Notes: a model not told the origin generated them from the sequence alone. 64,000 nucleotides of DNA from Erwinia persicina NBRC 102418 (GCF_001571305.1 NZ_BCTN01000018.1:1-64000); one strand, 5' to 3'. Positions 51,763 through 61,572 are shown, counted from the first letter of the stretch. Program-made: numbers and translations.

Positions 51763-52767
51763 TCACACCCCGACCGGCAGCTCGCGCCTTTCCAGATAGC
51801 GGCGGCACAGGCGCACGGAGTGATCGGCCCATTGCGATCCCAGACTCTGTGCCATCCCGGTTTCCGCATGCGATCCCACCCAGGCCAGCAGCTGAATGCG
51901 ACGCTGGATCAGCAGCGTGGGCACCATCGCCATTTCAACATCGGTAATATGGTCGACCTGCTCGTAGCCCTGGATCCAGTGATCTATCCACTCCGCCGCA
52001 CGCGGATGATGTTCGACAAAACTGATCGCTGCCGCCAGATCATGCAGATACCAGCCGAAACCGCAGTCATCAAAGTCAATCACCCGGGTTTCCCCGTTGT
52101 GCAGCAGCAAATTCGTCAGACGCAGATCGGCGTGGATCAGACCATAATACTGAGGATCCTGACCAAATCCGGCCAGGGCCGCCCCCACCCGGGCGACGGT
52201 TTCCTCAACAATGACGCCATCCTCCGCGCGTAAATTCGGTGCATCACGCCAGTCTCCCCAGTGGCTCTGCGGGCTGACCATCGTGTGATGATCCCAGATG
52301 ATGCGCTGGAATCCCGCGGGACGCTGCCAGTTCCTGCTGTGCTGATGCAGGCGGGCGGTAATATTGCCCAACTGGCGAAAGGCCCGGGGATCAACGTCGG
52401 TGCCTGGCATCTCTCCGTCTATCCAGTGGAACAATACGGCATGACGAACGGAACCCGCATTCAGCGTCAGCGTTTGCACCGTCTGCCCTTCGCGATCGGC
52501 CACCGCCTGCGGTACCTCAATACCGGTTTCACGCAGCGCATCCAGCCACTGCAGCTCACTTTCAATATCGGCACGCTGATGATAGTCCTCACGGTGCAGC
52601 CTCAGCGCATAACGCCTGCCCCCCGCCTCCAGTAAAAACGTGGCGTTTTCAGAACGACACAGCAGGCTGAGTTTGCCCTGCAACGCCACCGGATAGCGTA
52701 ACAGTGTCATCTCAGCAAGGTGTTGCAGCTCGGCGTTGTTCAGCGTGTCATATTGTCTGGCAGTCAT
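51763..52767 (-). CDS. APH-fold phosphotransferase, probable amino-alcohol or amino-acid kinase
   Basis: A 334-residue protein of the aminoglycoside phosphotransferase/homoserine kinase II fold. The catalytic loop is HADLRLTNLLL with His212, Asp214 and Asn219, and the metal site is IDFDD with Asp231, Asp233 and Asp234. Small-molecule kinases in this fold act on homoserine, choline, ethanolamine, hydroxylysine or antibiotics. It is divergent from an ethanolamine-type permease, which favours an amino alcohol. Resistance is unlikely; no mobile context is seen. Confidence 0.75.
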   Translation of the reverse strand: MTARQYDTLNNAELQHLAEMTLLRYPVALQGKLSLLCRSENATFLLEAGGRRYALRLHREDYHQRADIESELQWLDALRETGIEVPQAVADREGQTVQTLTLNAGSVRHAVLFHWIDGEMPGTDVDPRAFRQLGNITARLHQHSRNWQRPAGFQRIIWDHHTMVSPQSHWGDWRDAPNLRAEDGVIVEETVARVGAALAGFGQDPQYYGLIHADLRLTNLLLHNGETRVIDFDDCGFGWYLHDLAAAISFVEHHPRAAEWIDHWIQGYEQVDHITDVEMAMVPTLLIQRRIQLLAWVGSHAETGMAQSLGSQWADHSVRLCRRYLERRELPVGV

Positions 52768-53046
52768 AGTCTGGCTCCGGGTCAGTTTCAGTCAGTACGT
52801 CCTGGCTGACAGCATCCGATCGCTTGCCCTTCTCCGGCTTGACCGCAGACTATCCTGTTTTGACCACAGCGTACCCCTGGCACTTTTTTGGCCTGCCAGT
52901 TGACTACAGAGCACAAAAATCCTCATGCCGGTGTCAAGTTTCACCCACCGGGCAGCGTCATTATCAGACCACACCTCTGCAAAGGTTCACGCGACCGTAA
53001 GCGACGACGTGTCCGATGGGGAAAACACACTGACGGGGATAACAGC
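52768..53046. promoter_or_regulatory. Divergent promoter region of kinase and permease genes
   Basis: 279 bp between the divergently transcribed genes. It must hold both promoters. No strong operator palindrome was recognised by eye. Confidence 0.4.
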
Positions 53047-54411
53047 ATGACAATGAAATTAAAGCCCACGCTGGGCACCATACACCTCTGGGGCATCGCA
53101 GTCGGTCTGGTCATTTCCGGGGAGTATTTTGGCTGGAGCTATGGCTGGGGCGTGGCGGGTACGCTCGGTTTTTTGCTTACCACGCTGATGATTGCCACCA
53201 TGTACACCTGCTTTATCTTCAGCTTTACCGAACTGACCACCGCCATTCCGCACGCGGGTGGCCCGTTTGCCTATAGCCGTCGCGCCTTTGGCGAAACCGG
53301 CGGTCTGATTGCCGGTATGGCCACCCTGATAGAGTTCGTTTTTGCGCCGCCGGCTATTGCGATGGCTATCGGGGCCTATCTCAACGTGCAGTACCCAACC
53401 CTGAATCCGAAGTATGCGGCCGTGGGGGCGTATATTGTCTTTATGACGCTGAATATTCTCGGCGTTAAGCTGGCGGCAATGTTTGAACTGGTGGTGACTG
53501 TACTGGCGGTGCTTGAGCTACTGGTGTTTATGGGCGTTGTCGCTCCCGGCTTCAGTATGGCGAATTTTGCCGCAAACGGCTGGGCAGGCGGTGAGCACTT
53601 CGGAATGCCTGCGCTTTCCGGTATTTTTGCGGCCATTCCTTTTGCCATCTGGTTTTTCCTGGCGATCGAGGGGGCGGCGATGGCCGCCGAAGAGGCTAAA
53701 GACCCGAAACGGACCATCCCCCGCGCCTATATCGCCGGGATCATCACGCTGGTGGTGCTGGCCATTGGCGTGATGCTGATGGCGGGTGGCGCCGGGGACT
53801 GGCGCGCATTATCCAATATCAACGACCCCCTGCCGCAGGCGATGAAAATGATCGTCGGTGAACACTCTAACTGGATGCATATGCTGGTGTGGATTGGCCT
53901 GTTTGGCCTGATTGCCAGCTTCCACGGCATAATACTTGGCTATTCACGCCAGTTCTTTGCCCTGTCGCGCGCCGGCTATTTGCCGGCGGGCCTGGCAAAG
54001 CTGTCACGCTTCCAGACGCCCCACCGCGCCATTATTGCGGGCGGCATTATCGGTATTGCCGCCATCTTCAGCGACAGCTGGATTAACCTGCAGGGTATGA
54101 CACTGACGGCGGCCATGATTACCATGGCGGTGTTTGGTGCCATTGTGATGTACATCATGAGTATGTTGAGCCTGTTTCGCCTGCGTCGCACTGCGCCCGG
54201 ACTGGATCGCAGTTTCCACGCGCCGGGCTACCCCATTGTCCCCGGCATTGCCCTGGTACTGGCCGTGGTGTGCCTGGTGGCCATGATATGGTTTAACGCT
54301 CTGATTTTTTCGGTTTTTTCTGCACTGATGCTGATGGGCTATCTGTGGTTCCTGATGACCAGGAACCAGCGTGAAAATGCGCCGCATGATGCGATGTTAC
54401 AGGGCGAATAA
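53047..54411 (+). CDS. APC-family permease, ethanolamine permease type
   Basis: A 454-residue inner-membrane permease with about 12 helices. It opens LGTIHLWGIAVGLVISGEYFGWSYGWG, typical of the Eat/EutP-type ethanolamine permeases (TIGR00908-like), and has AAEEAKDPKRTIPRAYIAG between helices 6 and 7. The ATG at 53047 follows ACGGGGATAACAGC; a 53-codon upstream extension is rejected. No ethanolamine ammonia-lyase (eut) genes are present, so uptake probably feeds the kinase on the other strand. Confidence 0.83.
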   Translation: MTMKLKPTLGTIHLWGIAVGLVISGEYFGWSYGWGVAGTLGFLLTTLMIATMYTCFIFSFTELTTAIPHAGGPFAYSRRAFGETGGLIAGMATLIEFVFAPPAIAMAIGAYLNVQYPTLNPKYAAVGAYIVFMTLNILGVKLAAMFELVVTVLAVLELLVFMGVVAPGFSMANFAANGWAGGEHFGMPALSGIFAAIPFAIWFFLAIEGAAMAAEEAKDPKRTIPRAYIAGIITLVVLAIGVMLMAGGAGDWRALSNINDPLPQAMKMIVGEHSNWMHMLVWIGLFGLIASFHGIILGYSRQFFALSRAGYLPAGLAKLSRFQTPHRAIIAGGIIGIAAIFSDSWINLQGMTLTAAMITMAVFGAIVMYIMSMLSLFRLRRTAPGLDRSFHAPGYPIVPGIALVLAVVCLVAMIWFNALIFSVFSALMLMGYLWFLMTRNQRENAPHDAMLQGE

Positions 54412-54432
54412 CGCCCACTTATCTGCGCATTA

Positions 54433-54464
54433 CAGGGGCCGATCGACATCACGACCGGCCCCTG
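54433..54464. terminator. Hairpin between convergent permease and mak genes
   Basis: CAGGGGCCG/CGGCCCCTG forms a 9-bp stem with a 14-nt loop between the two stop codons. Confidence 0.55.
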
Positions 54465-54470
54465 TTCAGA

Positions 54471-55376
54471 TCATAACGGCCACAGCCAGGCCGCGCCGCG
54501 TACCCCGCTGGAATCTCCGTGAACCGCCTTGCGGACAGGCGTTTCACACTCTCCGCCAAATACCCATTTTTTGATCAGTAGCGGCAGCGTCTGATACAAC
54601 CGATCGACGTTGCTCATCCCCCCACCCAGCACAATCATATCCGGGTCAAGAATGTTCACCACGTTAGCCAGCGACTTGGCCAGGCGAAGCTCATAGCGAC
54701 TCATCGCCAGCTCTGCCACCGGATCCTGCTGTGCGACCCGCTGCATAATCTCCGCGCCCTTCAGATCGATGCCACTTAAGCGATGATAGTCGGTGGCAAA
54801 GCCGGTACCAGAGATAAAGGTTTCAATACAGCCCTGCTTACCGCAGTAGCAGGGAACTTCAGCGCGGTAACGCAGCTCATCTTCATCCATCCATGGTAAG
54901 GGGTTATGCCCCCACTCTCCGGCATTACCATTGCCGCCGCTGTGTGCCTGACCGTTAAGCGCCACGCCTGCACCACAGCCGGTACCAATAATCACCGCAA
55001 ACACCGTCTGCCGTCCCGCCGCAGCACCGTCAACCGCTTCCGATACCGCCAGGCAGTTAGCATCATTGGCGATACGTACTTCCCGGCCCAGCCGCTGCTG
55101 TAAGTCTTTATCCAACGGCTGGCCGTTGAGCCAGGTGGAATTGGCGTTTTTTACGCGCCGGGTAAAGGGCGACAGCGTGCCGGGGATCCCTATTCCGACG
55201 CTGCCCTGCTGACCGGTCTCCTGCTCTGCGCGCTGTACCAGCCCGATGATATTTTCCAGGGTTTTCGCGTAGTCGTCACGCGGCGTGGGCACGCGATAGC
55301 GGAACAGCTCCTCCCCCTGGTCAGATAAGGCAATCACTTCTGTTTTCGTGCCACCTAAATCGATACCGATACGCAC
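54471..55376 (-). CDS. mak: Mak, fructokinase (ROK family)
   Basis: A 301-residue ROK kinase (E. coli Mak 302) that phosphorylates fructose and mannose. The N-terminal phosphate loop [14 protein letters not shown], the catalytic [11 protein letters not shown] and the zinc motif [10 protein letters not shown]...[12 protein letters not shown] are present. It lies beside divergent rdgC, as in E. coli, but is separated from sbcC here by the accessory block at 48.6-54.4 kb. Confidence 0.96.
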   Translation of the reverse strand: MRIGIDLGGTKTEVIALSDQGEELFRYRVPTPRDDYAKTLENIIGLVQRAEQETGQQGSVGIGIPGTLSPFTRRVKNANSTWLNGQPLDKDLQQRLGREVRIANDANCLAVSEAVDGAAAGRQTVFAVIIGTGCGAGVALNGQAHSGGNGNAGEWGHNPLPWMDEDELRYRAEVPCYCGKQGCIETFISGTGFATDYHRLSGIDLKGAEIMQRVAQQDPVAELAMSRYELRLAKSLANVVNILDPDMIVLGGGMSNVDRLYQTLPLLIKKWVFGGECETPVRKAVHGDSSGVRGAAWLWPL

Positions 55377-55522
55377 TTGTTATTCCTCATTATTTAACGT
55401 GGAGATCATTACCTTAGAAGGTGCGGTGCGGAAAGGCAATGAAACGCCGTCGCCGATTCGCTATCATGCGCGCTGACTTTGAACTCGCGCGCCTTATTGC
55501 GCGCCCTGAGAGGGAATGCAGC

Positions 55523-56434
55523 ATGCTGTGGTTTAAAAATTTGATGGTTTATCGTCTCAATCGCGACATTCCGCTGGTGGCAGACGAGATGGAAAAACAG
55601 CTCGATGCCTTCTCTTTCAGCCCCTGCGGTAGCCAGGATATGTCTAAAACCGGCTGGGTTTCACCGATTGGTCCGCGCAGCGAAGACCTGACTCACGTCA
55701 CTAACGGTCAGATCCTGATTTGTGCGCGTAAAGAAGAGAAAATGCTGCCATCACCGGTGATTAAGCAGGCGCTGGATGCGAAAATCAGCAAGCTGGAAGC
55801 CGAACAGTCTCGCAAGCTGAAGAAGACTGAAAAAGACTCTCTGAAAGAGGAAGTGCTGCACAGCCTGCTGCCGCGCGCCTTCAGCCGTTTCAGCCAGACC
55901 TATGTGTGGATCGACACCGTCAACAACCTGATTATGGTCGACTGTGCCAGTGCAAAAAAAGCAGAAGATACGCTGGCCCTGCTGCGTAAAAGCCTCGGTT
56001 CGCTGCCTGTGGTTCCTCTGACGCTGGAAAGCCCGATTGAGCTGACCATGACCGAATGGGTGCGCTCTGGTGAGCTGCCTGCCGGATTTGCCCTGATGGA
56101 CGAAGCCGAACTCAAAGCGATTCTGGAAGATGGCGGCGTGATCCGCTGTAAGAAACAGGATCTGGTGTGCGATGAGATCGCTAATCATATTGAAGCAGGG
56201 AAGCTGGTGACGAAACTGGCCCTCGACTGGCAGGAACGTATCCAGATGATCCTGTCGGATGATGGCTCGATCAAGCGGCTGAAGTTCTCTGATATTTTAC
56301 GCGAACAGAATGATGATATCGATCGTGAGGATGTCACCGGACGTTTTGATGCAGATTTTGTGCTGATGACGGGCGAGCTGGCGGCCCTGATCAGTAATAC
56401 GGTCGAAGCGCTGGGCGGTGAAGCACAGCGTTAA
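55523..56434 (+). CDS. rdgC: RdgC, recombination-associated protein
   Basis: A 303-residue protein, the same length as E. coli RdgC. It forms a ring dimer on DNA and restrains Rec[19 protein letters not shown] is the conserved N-terminus. The ATG at 55523 follows GAGAGGGAATGC; an in-frame extension of 34 codons is rejected. Confidence 0.97.
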   Translation: MLWFKNLMVYRLNRDIPLVADEMEKQLDAFSFSPCGSQDMSKTGWVSPIGPRSEDLTHVTNGQILICARKEEKMLPSPVIKQALDAKISKLEAEQSRKLKKTEKDSLKEEVLHSLLPRAFSRFSQTYVWIDTVNNLIMVDCASAKKAEDTLALLRKSLGSLPVVPLTLESPIELTMTEWVRSGELPAGFALMDEAELKAILEDGGVIRCKKQDLVCDEIANHIEAGKLVTKLALDWQERIQMILSDDGSIKRLKFSDILREQNDDIDREDVTGRFDADFVLMTGELAALISNTVEALGGEAQR

Positions 56435-56472
56435 TGTGCGGGTTGCCTTGTTACACTTAACGGGCGATACAG

Positions 56473-56497
56473 GGGCTGACCTTATTCCGGTCAGCCC
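56473..56497. terminator. Hairpin between convergent rdgC and ppnP
   Basis: GGGCTGACC/GGTCAGCCC is a perfect 9-bp stem with a 7-nt loop in the short convergent gap. Confidence 0.6.
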
Positions 56498-56505
56498 TGA
56501 CAATA

Positions 56506-56796
56506 TCAGTCTTTCAGATACCGGCACAGATAGGCAGATGACTCCGCTACCTGTAAATGGAATTCACTGTGGCCGGGCACATTAAACACCTGGCCTGGCT
56601 GGTAATGTTTCCACTCCACCTCGCCCGGCAGTAATACCTTCATCGAACCACTGACCACGGTCATCTCTTCTGCCTGACCGGTACCAAAGGTGTACTCACC
56701 TTCTGCCATCACGCCTACACTGGCGCGGCCGGTACTGGCGCTCTCATAACCAATCGACTTCACTTTACCGTCGAAATACTCACTAACGTTGAGCAT
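56506..56796 (-). CDS. ppnP: PpnP, pyrimidine/purine nucleoside phosphorylase
   Basis: A 96-residue cupin (formerly YaiE; E. coli 94) that phosphorolyses several nucleosides. [23 protein letters not shown] and the [15 protein letters not shown] and [14 protein letters not shown] cupin strands match. Position after rdgC is conserved. Confidence 0.95.
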   Translation of the reverse strand: MLNVSEYFDGKVKSIGYESASTGRASVGVMAEGEYTFGTGQAEEMTVVSGSMKVLLPGEVEWKHYQPGQVFNVPGHSEFHLQVAESSAYLCRYLKD

Positions 56797-57296
56797 ATAA
56801 ATTCCTTAAAATCAGAGACAAAGGTAAGTTTGCAGTGTAGAACCATAATTAACGGGCTGTCACGCACTATTGCGCGCCACGCGCAGCAATCGTGATTCAG
56901 GTCAGCAGTTCTGCCGCCCGTTGCCCCCACCATCCCCGAACGTATCCTGCTTTTTTCCAGGGATAAGAGTGTGATCCCCTGACAGACTCAACGATCTTTC
57001 TGAGATGATGTTGCTGCCTCTGAGCGGGCGTTTAAGATAATCATCCTGTAACGCATTGAGTACCGTGGCCTTATACGGTGAGCCTGATGGTGCGAGGGGC
57101 ATGAGAGGAAAAGCGCAATAGTTTCCCCCGGGGTATATTACCGATAGCCGTGGGGAAGATACTGATGCCCTGAAGCGTTTCCTCACGCGCCAGGGCTCAT
57201 CCCTGCTGGCGGCTGCAAGCCGGTTCAGCCAGTAGGTGATCAACAGACTGTGGTGAGTGGGGTGAGCGGGACCGTCGGCATCCTTGCCCGTGGACA
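56797..57296. other. Unexplained 500-bp segment in the aroM position
   Basis: E. coli has aroM between ppnP and yaiA; no AroM-like sequence is seen here. On the minus strand a frame of 131 codons (56902-57297) starts by overlapping the yaiA stop as TAATG, but its sequence (Pro-, Gly-, Ser-rich, with GDHTLIPGKKQD near the end) matches no family I recognise, and it lacks its own ribosome site. It may be chance, a new gene or decayed DNA. Confidence 0.4.
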
Positions 57297-57488
57297 TTAC
57301 TCTTTAGACTGATCTTCGTAGCGTTTTTTAGCATCCAGCGCTTCCTGCTCTGTTTCATGCTCGCTGATCAAGGTGTCAGGTTTCGGATGATCGGCACGCA
57401 GCTCGAACCAGATAACTGACTTGCCGGGTGCGCCTTTCTCTACCGGTACGATATTCGCTTCTCGTGGATATGGCGGTCTGCCTGGCAT
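57297..57488 (-). CDS. yaiA: YaiA family protein
   Basis: A 63-residue protein, the same length as E. coli Yai[18 protein letters not shown] and [19 protein letters not shown] are conserved. Function unknown; in E. coli it is co-transcribed with aroL. It lies 133 nt after aroL. Confidence 0.92.
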   Translation of the reverse strand: MPGRPPYPREANIVPVEKGAPGKSVIWFELRADHPKPDTLISEHETEQEALDAKKRYEDQSKE

Positions 57489-57621
57489 AATGCTCCCCTC
57501 TTTGATGTCAGTAAATTGCGTGGTCAGAATGATGACTCACAACACAGTATAGACAACCGTAACGGTTTAACCGCCAGGACAAGAGAAAAGGGGTCAGCAT
57601 GATGCAAGTGTTAAAAACCGT

Positions 57622-58146
57622 TTAGCTGGCGCGGGCAAGGGAAAGCACGGTGAGGATCTGGCTGACAACGTCATCCGGGCACTGCATGGCATCAATGATA
57701 TGGTGCGCAGACTGACGATATAACGCATCACGCACCGCCAGCACGTCGACCATCTCTTGCGCAATGGGGCGACCGGTAAGCGTCGGGCGCTGTTCCGCCT
57801 GTGGATAGGCTTCCAGGCGGTCAGCCAGTACAGCGGCATCGGCATGCAGATAGATGACCTGCCCCTGTTCACGCATAAACTGACGGTTTTCTTCCGACAG
57901 TACCATGCCTCCGCCGGTGGCGATCACCGTCGCTGCTGCGCTGACAGTTTTGAGCGCGGCGGTTTCACGCAGGCGAAAGCCAGGCCAGCCTTCACGGGTA
58001 ACAATCTCCGCGACCGTCTGACCGCTGCTATTCTGAAGTGCGTGGTCGGTGTCACAGAAGCGATACCCCAGCGCCAGCGCAAGAGCGTGGCCAACGGTCG
58101 TTTTGCCGCAGCCGCGTGCACCGACCAGATAAATGGGTAATGACAT
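57622..58146 (-). CDS. aroL: AroL, shikimate kinase II
   Basis: A 174-residue P-loop kinase, the E. coli AroL length, that makes shikimate 3-phosphate in the chorismate pathway. Walker [10 protein letters not shown] lies at residues 9-17; DTDHALQ and the [11 protein letters not shown] shikimate-binding motif follow. The ATG at 58144-58146 has AAGGAAGGG upstream; seven upstream codons starting at TTG are rejected. Upstream lies a TyrR box. Confidence 0.95.
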   Translation of the reverse strand: MSLPIYLVGARGCGKTTVGHALALALGYRFCDTDHALQNSSGQTVAEIVTREGWPGFRLRETAALKTVSAAATVIATGGGMVLSEENRQFMREQGQVIYLHADAAVLADRLEAYPQAEQRPTLTGRPIAQEMVDVLAVRDALYRQSAHHIIDAMQCPDDVVSQILTVLSLARAS

Positions 58147-58254
58147 AACAGGCCCTTCCTTAAGCAAACGCCAACACCGTTAATTGCATACGGCTGGCCA
58201 ACCAATGATTAACGTTGCAGCGCATGATACCCGACATTATGCTGGCGAGCTATA

Positions 58255-58342
58255 AGTCACGTTTTATTTACAGCCAGCCGCCACAATTATCGATATAATG
58301 CATTGATTATATTAATATAAGCAGCGTAAAGAAAAACTTACA
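58255..58342 (-). promoter_or_regulatory. TyrR boxes upstream of aroL
   Basis: CGTAAAGAAAAACTTACA at 58325-58342 matches TGTAAA-N6-TTTACA at 10 of 12 positions and keeps the essential G and C 14 bp apart. A weaker site at 58255-58272 (AGTCAC-N6-TTTACA) keeps the same G and C. E. coli aroL also has several TyrR boxes. An AT-rich -10 region lies between them. Confidence 0.65.
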
Positions 58343-58452
58343 CCGTCTAAATATCTTCCCTGTTAACCGCAACATTTCCTTACGCCAGCACGATTTACTT
58401 TCCCGCCACTCATGCCAATAGTAATGCTGTCGCCCGTTTTCGGAGAAACCTA

Positions 58453-59127
58453 ATGCAGAACGAAGAACAGCAGTTAATTGACAGCCTGTTTACCCGATTG
58501 AAACAGGCAGAAGCTCAGTCCGGCCCCCGTGACAGCGCGGCAGAAAAACTGATCCAGCAGCAAATACAGCAGCAGCCCGGTGCCCCCTACTACATGGCCC
58601 AGGCTATCCTGATCCAGGAGGCGGCGTTAAAGCAGCTCAATGCACGCGTCAGTCAGCTGGAAAATGACCTGTCGCAGGCCCGGCAACCGCAGCAGAGCAG
58701 CGGCGGTTTTCTCTCTGGCCTGTTCGGCGGCGGAAAACCGGCTCAGAGTGCACCTGCTGCCCAGCCCTGGAGCAATAACGGTGCGCCCGCACCGGTACAG
58801 CAACCTGCCTATGCGGCCGCACCGCCTGCGGGGCGGGGCTTCCTGGGCGGCGCACTGCAAACGGCGGTGGGTGTGGCAGGTGGCGTAGTTATGGCCGAAA
58901 TGCTGACCAGTATGTTCCAGCATCAGCAGCCAGAGGAAATCGTAAATATCATTAACGAACCGCCGCTACCTGATCCCGATCTCAATAACAATCTTGATAC
59001 CTTTAACGGCAGCGACAATAACGCGTTCCTGGGCCAGGACAGTGGCCTGCAGCAGGATGACAGCAGTGACGATTTCAGCAATGACGCCTTTGCTGATAAC
59101 GACTTTGATGACGATAATTTTGTCTGA
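58453..59127 (+). CDS. DUF2076 family protein
   Basis: A 224-residue protein of unknown function. The helical N-terminus (LIDSLFTRLKQAEAQSGPRD and PYYMAQAILIQEAALKQLNARV) is the conserved DUF2076 part. A GGFLSGLFGGGK linker, a hydrophobic Gly/Val-rich segment and an Asp/Asn-rich tail ending DNDFDDDNFV follow. The start follows CGGAG. It is inserted between aroL and yaiI, which are adjacent in E. coli. Confidence 0.87.
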   Translation: MQNEEQQLIDSLFTRLKQAEAQSGPRDSAAEKLIQQQIQQQPGAPYYMAQAILIQEAALKQLNARVSQLENDLSQARQPQQSSGGFLSGLFGGGKPAQSAPAAQPWSNNGAPAPVQQPAYAAAPPAGRGFLGGALQTAVGVAGGVVMAEMLTSMFQHQQPEEIVNIINEPPLPDPDLNNNLDTFNGSDNNAFLGQDSGLQQDDSSDDFSNDAFADNDFDDDNFV

Positions 59128-59140
59128 GTGCGGAAAGCGT

Positions 59141-59158
59141 CTCTCCCCCACGGGAGAG
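59141..59158. terminator. Hairpin between convergent DUF2076 gene and yaiI
   Basis: CTCTCCC/GGGAGAG with a CCAC loop lies between the two stop codons, 7 nt before the yaiI stop at 59165. Confidence 0.5.
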
Positions 59159-59164
59159 GCTCGC

Positions 59165-59614
59165 TCACTGACGCTGCTGCAGTAACCATTTATCCAGTTC
59201 ATTGGCAAATTGCTGGCGGTCACGCTGGTTGAGCGCTGGCGGCCCGCCGGTCTGCACTCCACTGCCACGCAGAGTATCCATAAAGTCACGCATAGTGAGA
59301 CGCTCACGAATGGTGGCATCACTGTACCGCTCGCCACGCGGGTTCAGCGCGACTGCGCCTTTTTCCATCACCTCCGCGGCCAGCGGAATATCTGCCGTTA
59401 TCACCAGGTCACCCGCTTCCACTCGCTGCACAATTTCGTTGTCTGCCACGTCAAATCCTGCTGCAACACGCAGAGTACGCAGAAAACGCGAAGGGGGAAC
59501 GCTCAGTGACTGGTTCGCGACCAGCGTCACCATTATCTGTTCGCGTTCCGCCGCGCGGTAAAGCACGTCTTTGATCACTTTCGGACACGCATCGGCATCC
59601 ACCCAGATTGGCAT
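59165..59614 (-). CDS. yaiI: YaiI, UPF0178/DUF188 family protein
   Basis: A 149-residue protein (E. coli 152) with the conserved [20 protein letters not shown]-terminus and [11 protein letters not shown] with a PIN-like arrangement of acidic residues. Function not established. It is divergent from proC, as in E. coli. Confidence 0.93.
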   Translation of the reverse strand: MPIWVDADACPKVIKDVLYRAAEREQIMVTLVANQSLSVPPSRFLRTLRVAAGFDVADNEIVQRVEAGDLVITADIPLAAEVMEKGAVALNPRGERYSDATIRERLTMRDFMDTLRGSGVQTGGPPALNQRDRQQFANELDKWLLQQRQ

Positions 59615-59779
59615 GGCTGTTTCCTTTTAAAAATCGTGAAGGGTCAGATCTTCCCACTCTTTTCAAGAATGGCAAAGGGAATCTGCACCCTTTGTAGTGT
59701 AAGCCTGGTGAAAGCTGAGTTAAGGTGTACCTGTGGCATCTGACAGATTCTTACAGACTGATTAAGCAGGGAGATTATC

Positions 59780-60592
59780 ATGGAAAAGAAAGTAGGCTTT
59801 ATAGGCTGCGGCAATATGTCAAAAGCCATTATTGCGGGTCTGGTCAACGCTGGACACATTACACCGGAAAATATTCTGGTTTTTGACCACAAGCCGGAGA
59901 CCAACCAGGCGATGCAGCAGCAGTATGGCATCACCCCGGCCGGTAGCGCCGAAGAGGTCGCCCGGGAGGCCAATATCCTGTTTGGTGCGGTGAAACCCAA
60001 CGTGATCCTGTCGGTACTGAAAGATATTGCCGGTAGCCTGAATAAGGAGACGCTGATTGTTTCTATCGCGGCGGGTGTAACGCTGGACGCCCTGGCCACG
60101 GTACTCGGCCATGACCGTAAAATTGTCCGTGTGATGCCGAATACCCCAGCCCTGGTCAATGAAGGCATGACATCAGTCACGCCTAACGTGTTGGTTACGG
60201 CAGAAGAAGCCCATGAAGTGGTCGAGATCTTTAATGGCTTTGGTAAAGCTGCGCTGGTACCGGAATATCTGATCCATGCGGTAGTGGGTGTCAGCGGTTC
60301 GGCCCCGGCTTACGTATTTATGTTTATTGAAGCGATGGCTGATGCGGCAGTGCTCGGTGGAATGCCTCGTGCGCAGGCCTATCAGTTTGCCGCTCAGGCC
60401 GTGAAAGGGGCCGCACAGATGGTGCTTGAAACGGGTAAACATCCTGCCGAGTTGAAGGATATGGTGTGCTCACCTGCCGGAACAACTATTGAAGCCGTGA
60501 GAGTATTGGAGCAGAAAGGCTTCCGATCTGCGGTGATCGAAGCAATGCACCAGTGTATGGCTAAATCAGAACAGATGAGCAGGCAACAATAA
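59780..60592 (+). CDS. proC: ProC, pyrroline-5-carboxylate reductase
   Basis: A 270-residue NADPH-dependent reductase for the last step of proline synthesis. The N-terminal GFIGCGNMSKAI Rossmann motif and the C-terminal SPAGTTIEAVRVLEQKGFR signature are clear. A GCAGGGAG ribosome site precedes the start. Confidence 0.98.
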   Translation: MEKKVGFIGCGNMSKAIIAGLVNAGHITPENILVFDHKPETNQAMQQQYGITPAGSAEEVAREANILFGAVKPNVILSVLKDIAGSLNKETLIVSIAAGVTLDALATVLGHDRKIVRVMPNTPALVNEGMTSVTPNVLVTAEEAHEVVEIFNGFGKAALVPEYLIHAVVGVSGSAPAYVFMFIEAMADAAVLGGMPRAQAYQFAAQAVKGAAQMVLETGKHPAELKDMVCSPAGTTIEAVRVLEQKGFRSAVIEAMHQCMAKSEQMSRQQ

Positions 60593-60601
60593 CTTTTGCC
60601 A

Positions 60602-60622
60602 GTGCCGCGCCAGGCGCGGCAC
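60602..60622. terminator. Hairpin between convergent proC and lpxO
   Basis: GTGCCGCGC/GCGCGGCAC is a perfect 9-bp GC stem with a 3-nt loop in the convergent gap. Confidence 0.6.
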
Positions 60623-60630
60623 CATAACGT

Positions 60631-61542
60631 TTACGAACCGATACTGGGTAGAATAATCAGCAGTAAAATCAGGACAATCAGCGAGTGCTTTACCGCATAA
60701 TATAACGCGCGATTACGCCTTTTCAGGTTCTGACCGGCATCTCTGACGTGATTGACGTATTTAAAAATGCGATTAATCCCCCCTACCCTGTCACCGTCAT
60801 CATTCGGGGAACTGGCAGCGGACATCAGGGCATCTCCAACCCAGCGATTAACCGTCTGCGCCCAGCGCCATTTCATCGGCCTCTCAACGTCGCAAAACAG
60901 GATGATGCGCGTCTTTTCGCTGCTATTTTTTGCCAGATGTACGTAAGTTTCATCGAAAAACACCGCTTTGCCATCCCGCCAGCTGTGTCTGATGCCATCC
61001 ACCTCAATAAAACAGCGGTCATCTTCCGGCGTCGACAGGCCCAGATGATAGCGTATCGATCCAGCGTAAGGGTCACGATGCTTACCAAGATGGCTCCCGG
61101 CAGGAAGTTCAGCAAACATGGCCGCTTTCACGCCGGGAATATCGCGCAATAAGGCGCAGGTTATCGGGCAGAGTGCTTGCGCAGAAGGGTGGACATCGCC
61201 ATACCATTTTAAATAAAAACGTTTCCATCCCCGTTTGAAAAAAGTATTAAATCCCGCGTCATTATGCGTTTGTGCCGCTTTAATATGATCCTGCAAACGC
61301 ACGGCCTCTTCCCGGATCACCTGCCAGTTATCGGTCAGTCTGGCTAATTCAGGAAAAGCGTCTTCATCAAAATAGGGTTGTTTTCCGGGCAAGGCAGACA
61401 GCCCGGTCATAAACATATTGACCGGTGCCATAAAGGTAGAGTGATCGAATAACTGTCGAGAAAACTTCAGTTTTTCTCTGCCACGCGAATGCGCATAAAC
61501 CACACTAATAATAAAAATACCGATAATGATGATTGCCACCAT
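60631..61542 (-). CDS. lpxO: LpxO-like lipid A hydroxylase (Asp/Asn beta-hydroxylase family)
   Basis: A 303-residue Fe(II)/2-oxoglutarate dioxygenase that in Salmonella 2-hydroxylates the acyl chain of lipid A. An N-terminal membrane helix (residues 1-17) and a C-terminal one (about 285-300) fix it to the inner membrane. Iron ligands are His155 and Asp157 in GKHRDPYAG and His202 in VHLAKN. The ATG follows CAGGACGTGG. It occupies the place of phoA-adrA in E. coli. Confidence 0.9.
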   Translation of the reverse strand: MVAIIIIGIFIISVVYAHSRGREKLKFSRQLFDHSTFMAPVNMFMTGLSALPGKQPYFDEDAFPELARLTDNWQVIREEAVRLQDHIKAAQTHNDAGFNTFFKRGWKRFYLKWYGDVHPSAQALCPITCALLRDIPGVKAAMFAELPAGSHLGKHRDPYAGSIRYHLGLSTPEDDRCFIEVDGIRHSWRDGKAVFFDETYVHLAKNSSEKTRIILFCDVERPMKWRWAQTVNRWVGDALMSAASSPNDDGDRVGGINRIFKYVNHVRDAGQNLKRRNRALYYAVKHSLIVLILLLIILPSIGS

Positions 61543-61572
61543 ACACCACGTCCTGTAGTTGTAAGTGAATAA

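Noticed and set aside
51763-52767. Aminoglycoside resistance gene
   Set aside because: Only the fold is shared; the neighbours are a permease and an AraC regulator and there is no mobile context, so a metabolic kinase is more likely.
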